Assembly: GCF_007290395.2 (NCBI RefSeq)
Contig: NZ_CP041656.2
Location: forward strand, 3,224,001-3,288,000
Direction: 5' to 3'
Source of the DNA: Bradyrhizobium cosmicum
GTDB lineage: Bacteria; Pseudomonadota; Alphaproteobacteria; Rhizobiales; Xanthobacteraceae
Length of the DNA: 64,000 nucleotides
The translations under genes were made by a program, and so were the position numbers. Shown here in pieces: positions 1 through 8,039 of the stretch. The notes below the pieces were generated by a model. That model searched no databases. It was given only the letters and a program-made list of their open reading frames with translations, and was not told where the DNA came from. Positions within the stretch are counted from its first letter, which is position 1. Each line of letters begins with the position of its first letter.

Positions 1-422
1 GGTTCGCGCTCATGCTGCTCGGCGGCGGCGAGCACGATGGCGTTCGATTGCTGAGGCCCGAGACTGTCCAGCTGATGCGAACGAACCGGCTGACCGATGC
101 CCAGCGCCAGGTCTCGTTCGCAGGCATGCCGCTCTGGCAGAAATCCGGTTTCGGACTGGGGCTCTCGATTGCCGAAGATCCCATCGACAATCCCTATGCT
201 TGCGGCGCTCCTGGCTCGATCACCTGGCCGGGCATATTCGGTACCTGGTGGCAAGCCGATCCGGTTCACGATCTGATCATGATCTATCTGATTCAGCATC
301 AGGTGCCCGTTTCGGCAAACTCGGGCGCGACGATTGCGACGGGCCGTGGCGCCGCGGGCCGAAGGGCCTTGCCGGTCTATCAACGCGCCATCTACGGCGC
401 ATTGCAGGGTGGACTTGGTTGA
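1..422 (+). CDS. Serine hydrolase (beta-lactamase-like), C-terminal part
   Basis: The reading frame is open from the window edge (F-A-L-M-L-L-G-G-G...) to a TGA at 420-422, so the start and the catalytic SxxK/YxN region lie outside. What is left, about 139 residues, resembles the C-terminal part of class C beta-lactamase-type serine hydrolases: the LL.GG segment, a 'RLLRPETVQLM' helix and a glycine-rich strand followed by a WW-containing stretch. The substrate cannot be told from this fragment. The family includes esterases and D-amino-peptidases as well as beta-lactamases. The family call is moderately safe; the function is not known. Confidence 0.7.
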   Translation, partial: FALMLLGGGEHDGVRLLRPETVQLMRTNRLTDAQRQVSFAGMPLWQKSGFGLGLSIAEDPIDNPYACGAPGSITWPGIFGTWWQADPVHDLIMIYLIQHQVPVSANSGATIATGRGAAGRRALPVYQRAIYGALQGGLG

Positions 423-514
423 GCCGAACAACCATCGCGAAGCAGCGATGCGCCGCGTTCGCTAGCGTCTTGCGATACGAACCCAGCGGTTAGGCGGTGT
501 GGGCTTGCAATCCC

Positions 515-1096
515 CTAAGCGCTGCTGCTCGATCGCGCCACATCCACCCCCGCGTTGCGCAACAACACCTTCGCCGCGTCCTTCGCCGCGCGCGCCATCG
601 CGGGATCGTCGCGCACAAGGTCCTGCGCGATCGCGCCGTCGACCAGCAGCACGAGCTGGGTGGCGAGCGCGTCCGCATCGGCGACGCCGAGTTCGGTCAG
701 CCGGTCGCGAAACCAGACGCGGCGGCTTTCCTTGAAGGCGACGGCGATCTTTTTCACGGCGCGGTCCGTGGGACCGAGCTCGGCCACCGCATTCACGAAC
801 GGGCAGCCGCGAAAATCCTTGGCCGAAAAACGCCGCTCGAGCGAATCGAAGGTGGCGAGGATCTGCTCGGCCGGCGGCTTGTCGGAGGGGCGCTGAGCGA
901 CGAAGCGGCGCTCCAGATAGGCCGCGATCAGCGCGTCCTTGGAGGGGAAGTGGTTGTAGAGCGTGCGCTTGGAGATGCCGATCTCGGCCGCGATGGTGTC
1001 GACGCCGATGGCGCGAATGCCCTGCAGGTAGAACAGCTTGTCGGCGGTCTCGAGGATCCGTTCTTTCATCGTCTGTGGGGCGGGCGGGGGAGCCAT
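515..1096 (-). CDS. TetR/AcrR family transcriptional regulator
   Basis: A 193-residue protein with an N-terminal TetR helix-turn-helix: ILETADKLFYLQGIRAIGV, then IAAEIGISKRTLYNHFPSKD, the usual recognition-helix pattern. The C-terminal ligand domain is of the AcrR/YcdC type (CPFVNAVAELG). The ATG at 1096 was chosen; a GTG at 1129 in the same frame is a possible earlier start. It is divergent from the MFS transporter at 1226, with a CACAG/CTGTG dyad between them. It therefore probably represses that transporter and itself in response to an unknown small molecule. Confidence 0.88.
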   Translation of the reverse strand: MAPPPAPQTMKERILETADKLFYLQGIRAIGVDTIAAEIGISKRTLYNHFPSKDALIAAYLERRFVAQRPSDKPPAEQILATFDSLERRFSAKDFRGCPFVNAVAELGPTDRAVKKIAVAFKESRRVWFRDRLTELGVADADALATQLVLLVDGAIAQDLVRDDPAMARAAKDAAKVLLRNAGVDVARSSSSA

Positions 1097-1148
1097 GCGA
1101 CAGCGAACGTCCTCTTGGCTTGACAGCACCGGCTATCCATAGCCTAAG

Positions 1149-1164
1149 TGCACAGGTCTGTGTA
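1149..1164. promoter_or_regulatory. Candidate TetR operator dyad
   Basis: The stretch TGCACAGGTCTGTGTA contains CACAG and CTGTG arms around GT, in the gap between the divergent TetR gene and the MFS gene. Its position and symmetry suit a TetR dimer. The assignment is inference from layout only. Confidence 0.4.
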
Positions 1165-1225
1165 ACCAAAATCATTGCGAATTGCAGACGCCGGCGCGCG
1201 CGCCGCGCCCAAGAGGGAGAATGAA

Positions 1226-2458
1226 ATGCCCCTGTTGCAGGTCCTGCGGCCGACCTTGCCCATCCTGATCGGCGCCTCGATCATGTTGACGCTGAGCATG
1301 GGGCTGCGGCAGAGCCTCGGCATCTTCATGCAGCCGCTCACGCATGACATCCACATTTCGATCTCGGATTTCACGCTGGCGCTGGCCGTGCAGAACCTCG
1401 CCTGGGGCTTTCTTCAGCCGCTCGCAGGCGCGATGACTACGCGCTACGGCTTCCGTCCCATCATGATCTTGGGGTCGCTGATGTACATCGCGGGCCTTAT
1501 CCTGATGGCGACCGCGAACGGGCTGGTCAGCATCATGATCGGGGCCGGCGTGCTGATCGGCACCTCGCTCGCGTGCACCGCGGCTGCGATCGCGATGTCG
1601 GTGGCGGCGCGCGCGGTACCCGCAACGGTGCGCTCCACGGTCCTCGGCATCGTCTCCGGCGCGGGCTCGCTCGGCGCGCTGCTGTCGGCGCCGCTCGGGC
1701 AGATGCTCAACGAAGGATTTGGCTGGCGCGCCGGACTCGCCGGTTTCGTGGTGATGTCGGTTCTGATGATTCCCGCGGCCTGGTACGCCGGCCGCGTCGA
1801 CAAGATTCCGCTGCCGAAGCCGGCCGCCGATGACATCAGCGATGCCACCGCCACCACTGCGGCGAGGACCGCGTTCGGCAATGCCTCCTTTGTGGTCATG
1901 ACCTGCGCCTATCTCGTCTGTGGCATGCAGCTGGTGTTCCTCACCACGCATCTGCCGTCGTATCTCGCCATCTGCGGCCTCGATCCGATGCTGAGCGCGC
2001 AGACGCTCGGCATGATCGGCGGCTTCAACGTGCTGGGCTCGCTGTTCTTCGGCTGGGCCGGCCAGCGCTGGAACAAGCTGGCGCTGTTAGGGGGCATCTA
2101 CGTGCTGCGTTCGCTCGCGCTGGCCTGGTATTTCATGCTGCCGGCAACGCCATCCTCGACGCTGCTGTTCGGCGCGATCATGGGCTTCCTGTGGATGGGC
2201 GTCGGCCCACTGGTCGCAGGCGCCGTCGCTGAGATGTTCGGCCTGCGCTGGCAGGCGATGATCCAGGGCCTCGCCTTCATGAGCCACCAGATCGGCAGCT
2301 TCCTCGGCGCCTACGGAGGCGGGGTGCTTTACGACGCGCTCGGCTCGTACACGATGGCCTGGCGCATCGGCGTCGCGCTGGGTCTTGCCGGAGGGATCGT
2401 GCAGGTGGCCTTCGCGCTGATCCGGCCGTCGCATCCGCCGGTGTTGCGGACGGCGTAG
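1226..2458 (+). CDS. MFS transporter
   Basis: A 410-residue integral membrane protein with about 12 hydrophobic segments in two halves and a central loop near residues 190-215. The N-terminal half has the GLRQSLGIF segment and TTRYGFRP after the second helix, which matches the loop-2/3 region of major facilitator proteins of the monocarboxylate/oxalate-like branch. The ATG at 1226 follows an AAGAGGGAGA ribosome site at 1211-1220; in-frame codons upstream lack one. It is divergent from a TetR regulator, so it is probably an inducible exporter or importer. The substrate is unknown. Confidence 0.88.
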   Translation: MPLLQVLRPTLPILIGASIMLTLSMGLRQSLGIFMQPLTHDIHISISDFTLALAVQNLAWGFLQPLAGAMTTRYGFRPIMILGSLMYIAGLILMATANGLVSIMIGAGVLIGTSLACTAAAIAMSVAARAVPATVRSTVLGIVSGAGSLGALLSAPLGQMLNEGFGWRAGLAGFVVMSVLMIPAAWYAGRVDKIPLPKPAADDISDATATTAARTAFGNASFVVMTCAYLVCGMQLVFLTTHLPSYLAICGLDPMLSAQTLGMIGGFNVLGSLFFGWAGQRWNKLALLGGIYVLRSLALAWYFMLPATPSSTLLFGAIMGFLWMGVGPLVAGAVAEMFGLRWQAMIQGLAFMSHQIGSFLGAYGGGVLYDALGSYTMAWRIGVALGLAGGIVQVAFALIRPSHPPVLRTA

Positions 2459-2505
2459 GCGGCGGGGGTGCTCAGAGGTGCCGGCTTTCAGAGCCTAAGC
2501 AACGT

Positions 2506-4260
2506 TCATGACAGAGTTTTGAGCTCTTCCACACCGGTTGGCGGCTTGGTTCGCCATCCGATGATGAAAGCGCGCTTGGCGAGCCCCTTCCTGACGCGCG
2601 TGATCTGTGCCTGCTCTTTGTCGAGCCGCAGCCGCAACAGAGGATCGCAGGTCCCCGAGACGGTGAGGCTCTTGTTGATGACCCAGCCATATGGTTCGAC
2701 GCCGGCACGCCGCAAATCATCCTGAAGGGAGGCGGCCTCGGAAACCGGCGTCGTCTCCGGCAGCGTCACCAGGATCACCTTGGTGTGGGTCGGATCCTGG
2801 AGCCGCATCAGCGGGGTAACGATACGTCCCGCACCGGTCGGTGCAAGCTGGCTCGTCAACTGGCGGTGATAGGCGCCGGTCGCGTCCAGCAGAAGGAGTG
2901 TGTGGCCCGTCGGCGCCGTATCGAGCACCACGAAGGCGCTTCGCGCTTCCGCAACGACGTGCGAGAAGGCATGAAACACAGCGACCTCCTCGGTACACGG
3001 CGAAGCAAGATCCTCGAGCAGCAGGGCCTTGCCCTGCTCGTCGAGGTCACGGCCACGGCTCGCCAGTATTTTCGCGACATACCGCTCCGTCTCGACCCGC
3101 GGGTCGATCCGGTCGACCGTCAGACCTGGCATGACGCCATCGACGACGAAGCTGACGTGGGCCGCGGGATCGGTCGTGCTGAGATGGACGGCATGCCCCC
3201 GCTTCGCCAACCCCACCGCGATGGCGGCAGCGATCGTCGTCTTTCCGACGCCGCCCTTGCCCATGACCATGATGAGGCCGCGCTTGCCTTGCGCGATGTC
3301 ATCGACCAACCGGTCCAGGCCCGGCAGGTCGACCGCTTCTGCATTTGACTCGCTGGATGAAACCGAGGGCTGATTGGAGGGCGAGAGCAGCGCCCTCAGA
3401 GCCGTTACGCCGACGATATCGAAGCCAAGCAAGGGAATTTCGTCTCGCGGCAGTTTGGCGAGCGCCGCAGGCATCGCGGCGAGCGCCTCGTCCTGATCCC
3501 GCTCGAGTGCAACTGCGACGACATCGGTGGGGTCCGTGGCGTGGAAGCGCCCGTTCACCACGAGAATCTGGTTCGAGAGATTGAGCGCATCAAGTTCGCC
3601 CGATGTTCTCGCCGCCTCGCGAATCGCGCCCCGATCGGCGCGGGTGACCAAGATGATGGTGGTCTGCCTGGAATCACCCAGGGCCTGAAGCGCTTTACGA
3701 AATCGGTCCTCCTGAATCTTCAGACCTGAATGCGGGCCGAGGCAGGACGCGCCCCGATCGTTGTCCTTGAGAAAGCCGGTCCATGCCTTTGGCAGGCTCA
3801 GGAGCCGCAGCGTGTGGCCGGTCGGCGCGGTATCGAATATGATGTGATCGAACCCTGCTATGTCGCCGTCCAACAGTCCCACGAACTCGTCAAAGGCCGC
3901 TATTTCGGTGGTGCAGGCGCCGGAGAGCTGCTCGCGCACAGTCGATCGCTCGTCAGCTGTAACCTCCGGTCCGAGCTGTTCGAGCACTCTCTTGCGATAA
4001 CTCTCGGCAGCGGCCTCGGGGTCAATATTCATCGCCGAAAGTCCGGTCACGCTGGGCACCGGCGTAGGGCGATCGCTCAAGGTGACTTCGAGCATCTCGT
4101 CGAGGTTCGACGCAGGGTCCGTGCTGACGATGAGAACGCGCAGTCCACGGTCCGCGAGGCCAACAGCCGTGGCGCACGCAAGAGAGGTTTTGCCGACTCC
4201 ACCCTTTCCGGTGAAAAACAGATATGGGGTCGTGGCGGTCAGCGCGCGAAAGTGGGGCAT
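2506..4260 (-). CDS. arsA: ArsA-family ATPase (two-domain, arsenite-pump type)
   Basis: A 584-residue protein with two fused ATPase halves. P-loops GKGGVGKT lie at residues 18-25 and 334-341, and each half carries the ArsA signature DTAPTGHT (about 143-150 and again near 448). Cysteines at 116, 173 and 422 match the three metalloid-binding cysteines of plasmid R773 ArsA (113, 172, 422), so As(III)/Sb(III)-triggered ATPase activity is plausible. ArsA normally energises the ArsB permease, but no arsB, arsD, arsR or arsC is in the window. The gene instead follows two membrane-protein genes on the same strand after a 55-bp gap. It may serve those proteins, or an ArsB elsewhere. Confidence 0.9.
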   Translation of the reverse strand: MPHFRALTATTPYLFFTGKGGVGKTSLACATAVGLADRGLRVLIVSTDPASNLDEMLEVTLSDRPTPVPSVTGLSAMNIDPEAAAESYRKRVLEQLGPEVTADERSTVREQLSGACTTEIAAFDEFVGLLDGDIAGFDHIIFDTAPTGHTLRLLSLPKAWTGFLKDNDRGASCLGPHSGLKIQEDRFRKALQALGDSRQTTIILVTRADRGAIREAARTSGELDALNLSNQILVVNGRFHATDPTDVVAVALERDQDEALAAMPAALAKLPRDEIPLLGFDIVGVTALRALLSPSNQPSVSSSESNAEAVDLPGLDRLVDDIAQGKRGLIMVMGKGGVGKTTIAAAIAVGLAKRGHAVHLSTTDPAAHVSFVVDGVMPGLTVDRIDPRVETERYVAKILASRGRDLDEQGKALLLEDLASPCTEEVAVFHAFSHVVAEARSAFVVLDTAPTGHTLLLLDATGAYHRQLTSQLAPTGAGRIVTPLMRLQDPTHTKVILVTLPETTPVSEAASLQDDLRRAGVEPYGWVINKSLTVSGTCDPLLRLRLDKEQAQITRVRKGLAKRAFIIGWRTKPPTGVEELKTLS

Positions 4261-4315
4261 CTTGGGCTATCCTTCGGCCGGAGCGGTCATATGCCTGGTC
4301 TCTTGATCGAACAGG

Positions 4316-4819
4316 TCAGGAGTTGAGTGCGCCGTAAACCATGCCCAAGACCACGCTGTAAGTCAGGAGCATCGCCAGCGAGAACAGTGCTGGCGAAATG
4401 CCAAGTTCAGCCTGCACTGCGAAAAATCCAAGCCCGATCATGGGAAAGAACACCAACCCCATAGTCGCCCATCCGAGCACGCCGTATGTCATTCCTTTGA
4501 TCGCACCGGTACTGCCTGGTAGCCATCGATAAAGATGCCCAAAGGCGAGACTGACGAAGGTTGAGCCGTTCAGGAACGAAAGCAGCCACGGCACTACTGG
4601 ATGGATTGCTGTGCCGGTCATATGGCCCAGCGTCGTCTGGAAACTTTCGTAGGGCTGGAATGATGGAAGCACTCCAGCCCAGGACTTGAAGTACATCAGC
4701 AGCGAATGCGCGATGCTTCCGCACAACCCTGCAACAACTGCCTTCCAAATCCTGTTGCCTGAAGGCATGCGATGGCTTTCCAACATGGGCGCGCGGTCGC
4801 TGCCACTCGTCACGATCAT
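4316..4819 (-). CDS. DUF6789-like four-helix membrane protein
   Basis: A 167-residue protein with a short polar N-terminus and about four hydrophobic segments (KAVVAGLCGSIAHSLLMYF; WLLSFLNGSTFVSLAFGHL; the GMTYGVLGWATMGLVFFPMI region; a C-terminal LAMLLTYSVVLGMVYGAL). It resembles small membrane proteins grouped as DUF6789; that family call is from memory of the pattern. Its ATG overlaps the stop of the DUF6064-like gene (ATGA, 4816-4819), so the two are translationally coupled, and arsA follows. No enzymatic motif is visible. It could be a subunit of a membrane complex energised by the ArsA-like ATPase. Confidence 0.72.
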   Translation of the reverse strand: MIVTSGSDRAPMLESHRMPSGNRIWKAVVAGLCGSIAHSLLMYFKSWAGVLPSFQPYESFQTTLGHMTGTAIHPVVPWLLSFLNGSTFVSLAFGHLYRWLPGSTGAIKGMTYGVLGWATMGLVFFPMIGLGFFAVQAELGISPALFSLAMLLTYSVVLGMVYGALNS

Positions 4820-5502
4820 GGGCTCAATTCGGCTGAGGGCGTCAATCTCGTCTCGGCAAGCACGGCAAGTGCATGTCGGTTTCCGACGACTACGATTGGA
4901 ACGGCAATGAAGCCGCTAACCAGAAGCAACCAATCCTGCCGAACATCCAGGAGGATGGCTGCGCTCCCGCCGATGATTGACCAGATGAAGGGTATCACCA
5001 GAAGCCAATAGGAGAAGCGGTCGGTCGTCATAAGTAACAGACCGAAGGTGAAGATGGTGACAGGGCAGGGAGCTACACCGAACATCGGTAATTTCGGCCA
5101 GGAATGCCCCGTAGCAACACCGATCAGCGGATAAATGAGAGATGCGTAGAGAATAAAGCCTGCGCCGATCACCGCTCGAAGCCCGAAACTCATCGCGAAG
5201 CGAAGTCCGCCGCGGACGACACCCGTGTAGAGTAGTGCCGCGCCCTCTATAGCGAACAAGGCGCCAAAGGCGAACGCGGCCTTGTTGACCGAGGAAAAGA
5301 AGACGCCGTGGTAGAAAAAACCGGTGCCCAGCCACATCAATCCGAGAACGGCTGAGACAACACGATCAGAGGCGCGGCCCTTCCGGAAAAGGGCGACAAC
5401 GGCGATGGCTCCAATCGCATAAGCAAGAATTTGCGCGGGCCAGATCGCCGTATTGTAGGCCGCGAAGACGTTGAGGAACTGCTCAAGCGTGAAGGGAAGC
5501 AT
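4816..5502 (-). CDS. DUF6064-like polytopic membrane protein
   Basis: A 228-residue protein with about seven to eight hydrophobic helices and almost no soluble domain. The start, MLPFTLEQFLNVFAAYN followed by IWPAQ, and the segment APCPVTIFTFGLLL are features I associate with the uncharacterised family DUF6064. The Cys-Pro in a hydrophobic helix is a possible metal or thiol site, but that is conjecture. It is the first gene of a minus-strand unit with the DUF6789-like gene (4-nt overlap) and arsA. Function unknown. Confidence 0.75.
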   Translation of the reverse strand: MLPFTLEQFLNVFAAYNTAIWPAQILAYAIGAIAVVALFRKGRASDRVVSAVLGLMWLGTGFFYHGVFFSSVNKAAFAFGALFAIEGAALLYTGVVRGGLRFAMSFGLRAVIGAGFILYASLIYPLIGVATGHSWPKLPMFGVAPCPVTIFTFGLLLMTTDRFSYWLLVIPFIWSIIGGSAAILLDVRQDWLLLVSGFIAVPIVVVGNRHALAVLAETRLTPSAELSP

Positions 5503-5745
5503 GGTGCGCTCCTGCCCGATAGTTCAAGCGTAGAGGACTGCGTTGCTTCGCTGCTTGACGAGGATCAACGTGCCTCGGGGTCAAGCCGTGGCCGAGGCGT
5601 GACACGGAGGCTGCCCGTCGCAGCCGCCAACACCGGTATTGCGGACGGCTTGGCTGGGACGGGTGGTCGCTTCCGCCGGCTGAGAGCTTCGGCGGATGCC
5701 GCGCTGTCTGGCCGTGATGGGGCCGCCTGTGATCCTGAGCAGCTA

Positions 5746-6165
5746 TCAGCTACTTCGCGCCAAGAAAACCACAGAAGGCTCCACCTCGATGAGGAACTCC
5801 TCCTTGGCGAGGCTTGGTACTCCAATCCAGGTTGTGCACGGTGGGTTATCGCCGAACGCCGCTTTGAGGGCGACGCTAATGGCCGCACCCTCGTGCATGT
5901 GGCCTTGCTTGATGTAGAGCCGCAACGCACCGACCTGATCGAGTGTCGCACCAACCGTCGCCAGCGCAACGCCAAGATTTTCGAGGCTCTTGCTGAGTTG
6001 ACGGCCGATATCGCCAGCTCCAACGACGTTCTGATCTGCGTCCCAAGCGACCTGGCCGGACACATACACGACATCGCCGAATGGTGTGGGGACGGTGGCA
6101 ACCTGCGCGAAACCGTAACGCGAGCTATCGAAGATTCCGACAGGAACATGTACCATTCGGCTCAT
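5746..6165 (-). CDS. RidA family protein (YjgF/YER057c/UK114)
   Basis: A 139-residue protein of the usual RidA length. It has GDVVYVSGQVAWDAD, the SLENLGVALATVGATLDQV helix, LYI, and a C-terminal EFLIEVEPSVVF strand in place of the common VEIEAIA. The family forms trimers; the best-known member hydrolyses reactive enamine/imine intermediates. The canonical active-site Arg (normally in a 'R..Y' segment) is not obvious: LRLYIKQG may supply it. The ATG at 6165 sits behind AGGGGAGA and was preferred over an in-frame start at 6207. It is separated from the DUF6064 unit by about 240 bp. Confidence 0.85.
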   Translation of the reverse strand: MSRMVHVPVGIFDSSRYGFAQVATVPTPFGDVVYVSGQVAWDADQNVVGAGDIGRQLSKSLENLGVALATVGATLDQVGALRLYIKQGHMHEGAAISVALKAAFGDNPPCTTWIGVPSLAKEEFLIEVEPSVVFLARSS

Positions 6166-6276
6166 GATTTCTCCCCTGGCGAGAGCGCCAGCCAGCGGCG
6201 CCGCCATCAGTAGAGCAGAAGGCCAGCAAAGGGAAAATCGGCTCGTAGCCCATTGATGGCATCACGTGCGTCAAAG

Positions 6277-7515
6277 TTAGGATGTCGCGACCTTCACCTT
6301 GACCGCAACGGGCACCGGAAGCCGTAGCCCCCGGGCCAATGCCGGACGACGCGATTTCGGCTGCCGCTTCGGCAGCTTGCCGATATGCGCGAGGGCTTGC
6401 ATCAACGCGCACCTGACGGCCGGCTCGATCTTCGCGCAGATGAGCCAGCAGATCAGGACAAGCATGCCCAGCGCGATCCATAGGGCCGAGGTGGCATCAA
6501 GGCCCGCATCGACCAGGGCGCGAATGATCGCCGTGCCAATGACGTTGTGGGTGAGATAGAGCGGATAGGTGATCAGTCCGAGCGTTCTCAGGTAGGCCGG
6601 TGTTTCGGGCGACGCGATGTTCGCCGCGCGCCTGCTTCGCTTCGCGGCAAGGGCAATGAGGAGCACCGCGGCCGCCCAGACCATGATCGGCACGAGGGCT
6701 GATTGATCCGAGATGGCAGGGATGGACGTCAGGAAGAAGTTGGCGAAGACGTAGATTTCCGCGGCGCCCGAAAGACACGTGACGGCGACGGCGAGTTGTT
6801 CGAGCGCTGTCAATTCCCTGTTCGCGGAGATGAACAGCCAGATCCCCAGCGCGAAGAAGCAGCCATGCGTCAGCAGGAATGCCGCGCACGGCACCCGAAA
6901 CATCAGGATGACCAGATAGGGCAGGTCGGATGGCGTCGTGCAGGACATCACCAGCAGCGCGATCGCGTTGAAGATGGCGCTGTAGATGGTGAGGCCGAAG
7001 GCGAGGTGGCGCAGGGTGATCCTCTTCGTGAGCATCGCGCAGAACACGAGACCGTAGAACGCGGTCTCGGCGGCCAGCGTCCAGTAGACCTCGTCGAGCC
7101 ATTGGCCCGTGACGCCCTTGGGAACCATCAGCATGGCGTGGAGATAGGGCAGGATCAGTTCGGATGCCGGTCCGCTTCCGAACAGAAGCAGGACGAGAAA
7201 GGTCGCGGTGGCGCACACCCAGACGGCCGGATAAAGCCTGAGCGCGCGGCCGAGGAGAAACTCGCCCGGTGAGGCCTGGCTTGCGGAATTCGCGATGACG
7301 AAGCCGGAAATCACGAAGAAGATCTCGACGCCGACCCAGCCGAACCAAGTGAAGGGCGCGGCGGACGGGTAGATAACATCGGCGGCGACGGTGCGCTCGA
7401 AACCCGGCACGCCAATCGAAACCCAGGCCCATGACCAGAACATCTGGTGAAAAATGGCGACTCCGAGGGCGGCGGCGAAGCGCAGCGGATCCAGCAACGG
7501 CAAATGGCTCTTCAC
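6277..7515 (-). CDS. Acyltransferase family 3 membrane protein
   Basis: A 412-residue membrane protein that begins with LDPLRFAAALGVAIFHQMFW, the acyltransferase-3 (OafA/YrhL) signature, including the R and H of the R/H motif. VGVEIFFVISGFVIA and FLLGRALRLYPAVWVC follow, and about ten helices span the rest. Such proteins O-acetylate or O-succinylate extracytoplasmic glycans (LPS, exopolysaccharide, Nod factors, peptidoglycan). The short basic C-tail lacks an SGNH domain. No polysaccharide genes are nearby, so the acceptor is unknown. Confidence 0.9.
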   Translation of the reverse strand: MKSHLPLLDPLRFAAALGVAIFHQMFWSWAWVSIGVPGFERTVAADVIYPSAAPFTWFGWVGVEIFFVISGFVIANSASQASPGEFLLGRALRLYPAVWVCATATFLVLLLFGSGPASELILPYLHAMLMVPKGVTGQWLDEVYWTLAAETAFYGLVFCAMLTKRITLRHLAFGLTIYSAIFNAIALLVMSCTTPSDLPYLVILMFRVPCAAFLLTHGCFFALGIWLFISANRELTALEQLAVAVTCLSGAAEIYVFANFFLTSIPAISDQSALVPIMVWAAAVLLIALAAKRSRRAANIASPETPAYLRTLGLITYPLYLTHNVIGTAIIRALVDAGLDATSALWIALGMLVLICWLICAKIEPAVRCALMQALAHIGKLPKRQPKSRRPALARGLRLPVPVAVKVKVATS

Positions 7516-7741
7516 GGGAATGGACCAAATTCATGCAACGATCCCGCTGGAGATATGGAAATCCGTCACGGCGCTCTTTGAGGTGGGTCACACTTGGTCC
7601 GCCGCCGTCGGAATGCGCAGATCGGAGTGTGGAGTAGCGTGAGTCAGAGCGCTCCTACCCCGGACGCGGCGCAGCGTCGCTTCGACGGTGCGCTGCAGAG
7701 CCGGGGCCCACGTATCGGCATCGCGCCGAGTGGTTTCCTGG

Positions 7742-7789
7742 GTCCCGGTTCTGCGCAGCAACGCTCGCGCGTTGCAGCGCGCCCGGGAC
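7742..7789. repeat. Short palindrome, GTCCCGG...CCGGGAC family
   Basis: GTCCCGG and CCCGGGAC arms enclose an inner pair around GCAACGC/GCGTTGC. Related elements occur at 7947-7994 and 63757-63800, always between genes. Confidence 0.6.
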
Positions 7790-7820
7790 ACGAGAGGGGG
7801 CGGGGTTGTCACTCTCACTT

Positions 7821-7910
7821 CGTCATTGCGAGCGAAGCGAAGCAAATCCAGAAAATCCCTGCGCGGAGACAATCTGGATTGCTTCGTCGCAGCTGCTCCT
7901 CGCAATGACG
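7821..7910. repeat. Palindromic repeat family A, copy 1
   Basis: A 90-bp imperfect palindrome beginning CGTCATTGCGAGCG and ending CGCAATGACG, with inner arms AATCCAG and CTGGATT. Two further copies lie at 32415-32500 and 63846-63925. The shared sequence and hairpin potential mark it as a dispersed REP-like element. Confidence 0.85.
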
Positions 7911-7946
7911 ACGCTGAGAAAGACGAGAGCGTTAACTTCGGTCTCG

Positions 7947-7994
7947 TGCCCCGGACGGAGCGCGGCAACGCGTTAAGTTTCCGCGCGTCCGGGA
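7947..7994. repeat. Short palindrome, CCCCGGAC...GTCCGGGAC family
   Basis: Inverted arms CCCGGACG and CGTCCGGG surround a GC-rich centre with GCAACGCG. It is the same type as the element at 7742-7789 and lies 37 bp from repeat A copy 1. Confidence 0.55.
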
Positions 7995-8039
7995 CACTAG
8001 ATAACGAGATCAAGCAGCGGGCTGCCGTTCTCGGTCATA

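Larger units (their letters stand above)
7516..8039. other. Intergenic region filled with palindromic repeats
   Basis: No convincing gene. The 524 bp between two minus-strand genes are largely imperfect palindromes: one around 7651-7710 (CCCCGGACGC... GAGCCGGGG), one at 7742-7789, one at 7821-7910 and one at 7947-7994. Open frames here read through the repeats and have no family resemblance. The promoter of the acyltransferase gene should lie in the part nearest 7516. Confidence 0.7.

Noticed and set aside
4407..4748. 113-codon frame within the DUF6789-like gene
   Set aside because: Alternative frame of a gene supported by membrane helices and an ATGA overlap with its neighbour.
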